DNA of 7,431 bases from Actinomycetota bacterium (lineage in GTDB: Bacteria; Actinomycetota; Actinomycetes; Streptosporangiales; Streptosporangiaceae). The translations under genes and the position numbers were made by a program. Below are positions 6,300-7,431 of this stretch, piece after piece. The stretch spans positions 12,145 to 19,575 of the forward strand of contig PMST01000561.1 in the NCBI GenBank assembly GCA_003168295.1, given 5' to 3'. How positions within the stretch are numbered: position 1 is the stretch's first letter; the number at the start of each line of letters is the position of its first letter. The notes under the pieces were generated by a model. It saw nothing but the letters and a program-made list of their open reading frames with translations, was not told the origin of the DNA and searched no databases.

Positions 6300-6704
6300 A
6301 TGCCGCTCGATGAGGACGTGGCCCGGCTGGCTAAGGGCAAGAACCTGGCCACGGTGGTGACCCTGATGCCAAGCGGGCAGCCGCAGGCCCTGCTCACCTG
6401 GGTCGACGCCGACGACGAGCACGTCCTGATCAATACCGAACCGCAGCGGCAGCGGGCCAGGAACCTCCGCCGCGACCCGCGCATCACCGTGCTGATCCAC
6501 AGCAGCGAGAACGGCTACGACTGGGCCGAGGTTCGCGGCCACGTGGTAGAAACCGTCACCGGCGACGAGGCCAGGAAGCACATCGACGAGCTGGCGCGCA
6601 AGTACACCGGCCAGGATTACGCCGCGCCCATCGGCCCGGAGGGCCGGGTGATCCTCAAGGTCGTCCCGGACAAGGTCAACACCCCGCGGCTGCTTGGCCG
6701 CTAG
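6300..6704 (+). CDS. PPOX-class (F420/FMN-dependent) oxidoreductase
   Basis: This 134-residue protein belongs to the pyridoxamine-5'-phosphate-oxidase-like split-barrel family, which binds FMN or, in many actinobacterial members such as Rv1155-like proteins, the deazaflavin F420. Typical segments are LATVVTLMPSGQPQALLTWV (first strands), HVLINTEPQRQRARNLRRDP (cofactor-phosphate-binding turn and helix), RITVLIHSSENGYDWAEVRG, and a C-terminal helix with HIDELARKYTG. The length equals the usual single-domain family size. GAGGAG lies six bases before the ATG, so the start is secure. The natural substrate cannot be read from the sequence, and F420 versus FMN use is inferred only from the actinobacterial context. 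It is transcribed in the same direction as the recombinase/nucleotidyltransferase pair but has its own predicted promoter, so it is probably not part of that module. Confidence 0.9.
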   Translation: MPLDEDVARLAKGKNLATVVTLMPSGQPQALLTWVDADDEHVLINTEPQRQRARNLRRDPRITVLIHSSENGYDWAEVRGHVVETVTGDEARKHIDELARKYTGQDYAAPIGPEGRVILKVVPDKVNTPRLLGR

Positions 6705-6712
6705 CGGCAGCC
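6688..6712 (+). terminator. Possible hairpin across the PPOX stop codon
   Basis: GGCTGC (6688-6693) pairs with GCAGCC (6707-6712), and the perfect palindrome GCCGCTAGCGGC (6697-6708), centred on the TAG stop, offers an alternative stem. No T-run follows. Actinobacteria often terminate at hairpins without a U-tract, so this is possible but weak. Confidence 0.3.
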
Positions 6713-6749
6713 AGCCCTGCTCATGAGCGATCCTCGCGGCGGCAGCGCG

Positions 6750-6788
6750 GGTACCGGGTCCGGGGGAGCATGGCCTGGGACAGGTACC
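6750..6788. terminator. Possible bidirectional terminator between convergent genes
   Basis: GGTACC (6750-6755) pairs with the identical palindrome at 6783-6788, and inside it GTCC (6758-6761) pairs with GGAC (6778-6781), giving about ten pairs with a small internal loop. It lies between the ends of two convergent genes. On the plus strand a T-rich tract (6805-6821) follows 16 bases later. The location supports termination; the fold has not been calculated. Confidence 0.35.
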
Positions 6789-6804
6789 AGTGCCGTTCAG
6801 ATAA

Positions 6805-6822
6805 TTGATTTTGATTTTGATG
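6805..6822 (+). repeat. Three tandem TTGATT hexamers
   Basis: TTGATT, TTGATT, TTGATG run in tandem three bases beyond the end of the DUF3046 gene. The block stands out as AT-rich in GC-rich surroundings and may serve as the T-rich tail of the plus-strand terminator region. Confidence 0.6.
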
Positions 6823-6825
6823 GAT

Positions 6826-7020
6826 CTAGCGCATGTTTTCCGGCACGTTAAACACGTCGCAGACCGTCCGCCAGACCACCTTGGCGTCCACCCCATCGGC
6901 GAGGGCGCGTTCGACCGTGCGCTCACCGAGATTGCCGAACACGTAGTCCTTGGCCACGCTCTGCGCATAGACGTCACCGAACTGTTTCCGCATCAGGTAC
7001 CAGAATTCCGTCTGCCGCAC
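6826..7020 (-). CDS. DUF3046 family protein
   Basis: This small protein of 64 residues starts at GTG 7018-7020 with M(V)RQTEFWYLMRKQFGDVYA and continues through VFGNLGERTVERALADGVDA to VVWRTVCDVFNVPENMR. The pattern (R-x-TEFW near the N-terminus, L-x-x-RT-x-x-x-A, then VWR-x-VC) and the length match DUF3046, an actinobacterial family of unknown function, exemplified by Rv2738c beside recA in Mycobacterium tuberculosis. A longer reading from GTG 7083 adds 21 residues without family resemblance and is disfavoured; neither start has a strong ribosome-binding site. Downstream on the same strand there is no recA, only the convergent PPOX gene. Confidence 0.88.
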   Translation of the reverse strand: MRQTEFWYLMRKQFGDVYAQSVAKDYVFGNLGERTVERALADGVDAKVVWRTVCDVFNVPENMR

Positions 7021-7131
7021 CCGGCCAGGGTACCTGCGCGGCCGGACCGGGCCTGCGGAGGAGCCCGCCACCTGTGACGACACGAAACCCGGCGAAAGAC
7101 CCCCGGGGACATTTTTTTCTGATGTGTCGTT

Positions 7132-7159
7132 ATTAAATACGTGGGAAGTACAGGGACAA
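7132..7159 (-). promoter_or_regulatory. Candidate promoter of the DUF3046 gene
   Basis: On the minus strand TTGTCC (7159-7154) is followed after 16 bases by TTTAAT (7137-7132), which differs from TATAAT at one position. The predicted start near 7125 leaves a leader of about 105 bases before the GTG at 7020. The surrounding stretch (7111-7140) is an AT-rich pocket with a run of seven T, and could also hold a divergent promoter for the gene to the right. Confidence 0.4.
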
Positions 7160-7220
7160 CGGCACAGATCGCGATCTTGGTCTGCGCCGCCCGATCAGAG
7201 CGCCGGTAAGCGGGACGGCC

Positions 7221-7431
7221 ATGGCGGGCAATGCGCATGATGGAGGGCGGATGGTCGCGCCGACGGGGGTTAGCGGGGAGATCCATCATGAACCGGTGAG
7301 TTCCGAGACGGCGCCGGCCGAACTCGTTGAGGAAGGGGCGCAGGGAGCGGGGCTGCCGGAGGGCGGGACCGAGGAGGCTGGGGCGGGCCCGGATCCGGAG
7401 GCGGCGGAGGCGGAACTGGCAGAAGCGGAAC
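7221..7431 (+). CDS. Unidentified acidic Ala/Glu-rich protein, N-terminal part
   Basis: An open frame runs to the right edge with strong G/C at third codon positions. Possible starts in frame are ATG 7221, ATG 7251 (GGAGGG at 7242-7247, slightly close) and GTG 7296; the true one is uncertain. The GTG 7296 product would begin MSSETAPAELVEEGAQ and continue as a low-complexity Glu/Ala/Gly-rich tail ending in EAAEAELAEAE at the edge. Such an acidic, disordered N-terminus precedes the folded part in many actinobacterial proteins, so no family can be assigned. An out-of-frame ATG at 7288 with well-spaced GGGGAG (7275-7280) gives only a three-codon frame (MNR) whose TGA overlaps the GTG at 7296. Confidence 0.5.
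   Translation, partial: MAGNAHDGGRMVAPTGVSGEIHHEPVSSETAPAELVEEGAQGAGLPEGGTEEAGAGPDPEAAEAELAEAE

Noticed and set aside
6180..6977. A 265-codon minus-strand open frame over the PPOX gene and the terminator region.
   Set aside because: It is antisense to the PPOX gene and overlaps the DUF3046 gene in another frame; the product has no recognisable motif.
7096..7118. CCCCGGGG followed by a run of seven T (7112-7118) as a rho-independent terminator.
   Set aside because: The palindrome has no room for a loop and there is no plus-strand gene ending just before it, so the T-run is better explained as part of an AT-rich promoter pocket.
6993..7289. A 98-codon minus-strand open frame covering the AT-rich region right of DUF3046.
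   Set aside because: Its composition is irregular, it contains no family motif, it overlaps the DUF3046 gene in another frame and lies antisense to the right-edge gene.
1..7431. CRISPR arrays, tRNA or rRNA genes, insertion-sequence ends.
   Set aside because: I saw no regularly spaced repeats, no tRNA T-loop motif and no transposase or paired terminal repeats; no flanking target duplication was found around the recombinase module by eye.

Overview
The window is high-GC DNA with strongly GC-biased third codon positions. It carries genes of actinobacterial type: a DUF3046 protein, a split-barrel F420/FMN-type oxidoreductase, and a formate dehydrogenase with actinobacterial features. An actinomycete chromosome is the best reading; I cannot name the genus.

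Region 1 (1-4434, minus strand) is a formate dehydrogenase operon read right to left. The catalytic subunit is one 1103-residue selenoprotein. A plain six-frame reading breaks it in two at an in-frame TGA (3865-3867), but the context (ENQARI-U-HSATV), the unbroken homology on both sides and a hairpin just downstream all mark this TGA as selenocysteine. It overlaps by one base (TGATG) the four-cluster iron-sulfur subunit. That gene in turn overlaps by four bases (GTGA) a third gene leaving the window, probably the NrfD-like membrane subunit. Together they would oxidise formate at a Mo/W-bis-MGD centre and pass electrons through Fe-S clusters to a membrane partner.

Region 2 (4435-6238, plus strand) is divergent from it and looks like accessory DNA. 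A 54-base block of tandem GTTCC repeats and small palindromes precedes a gene encoding a complete small serine recombinase. This is fused in frame to a roughly 100-residue C-terminal domain that I recall as a free-standing neighbour of AbiEii-type genes. The stop codon overlaps (TGATG) an AbiEii/MNT-like nucleotidyltransferase, the toxin-type partner. The pair reads as a toxin-antitoxin-like module in which the antitoxin-position protein carries a recombinase. This is the most novel part of the window.

Region 3 (6239-7431) holds a PPOX-class oxidoreductase (plus strand), whose ribosome-binding site is the 3' arm of a perfect 10-bp inverted repeat with a promoter nested inside. A probable terminator region follows, then a convergent DUF3046 gene (minus strand) and the start of an unidentified acidic Ala/Glu-rich protein running off the right edge. 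DUF3046 genes usually lie beside recA; recA is not next to it here, which suggests rearrangement or insertion on its left side.
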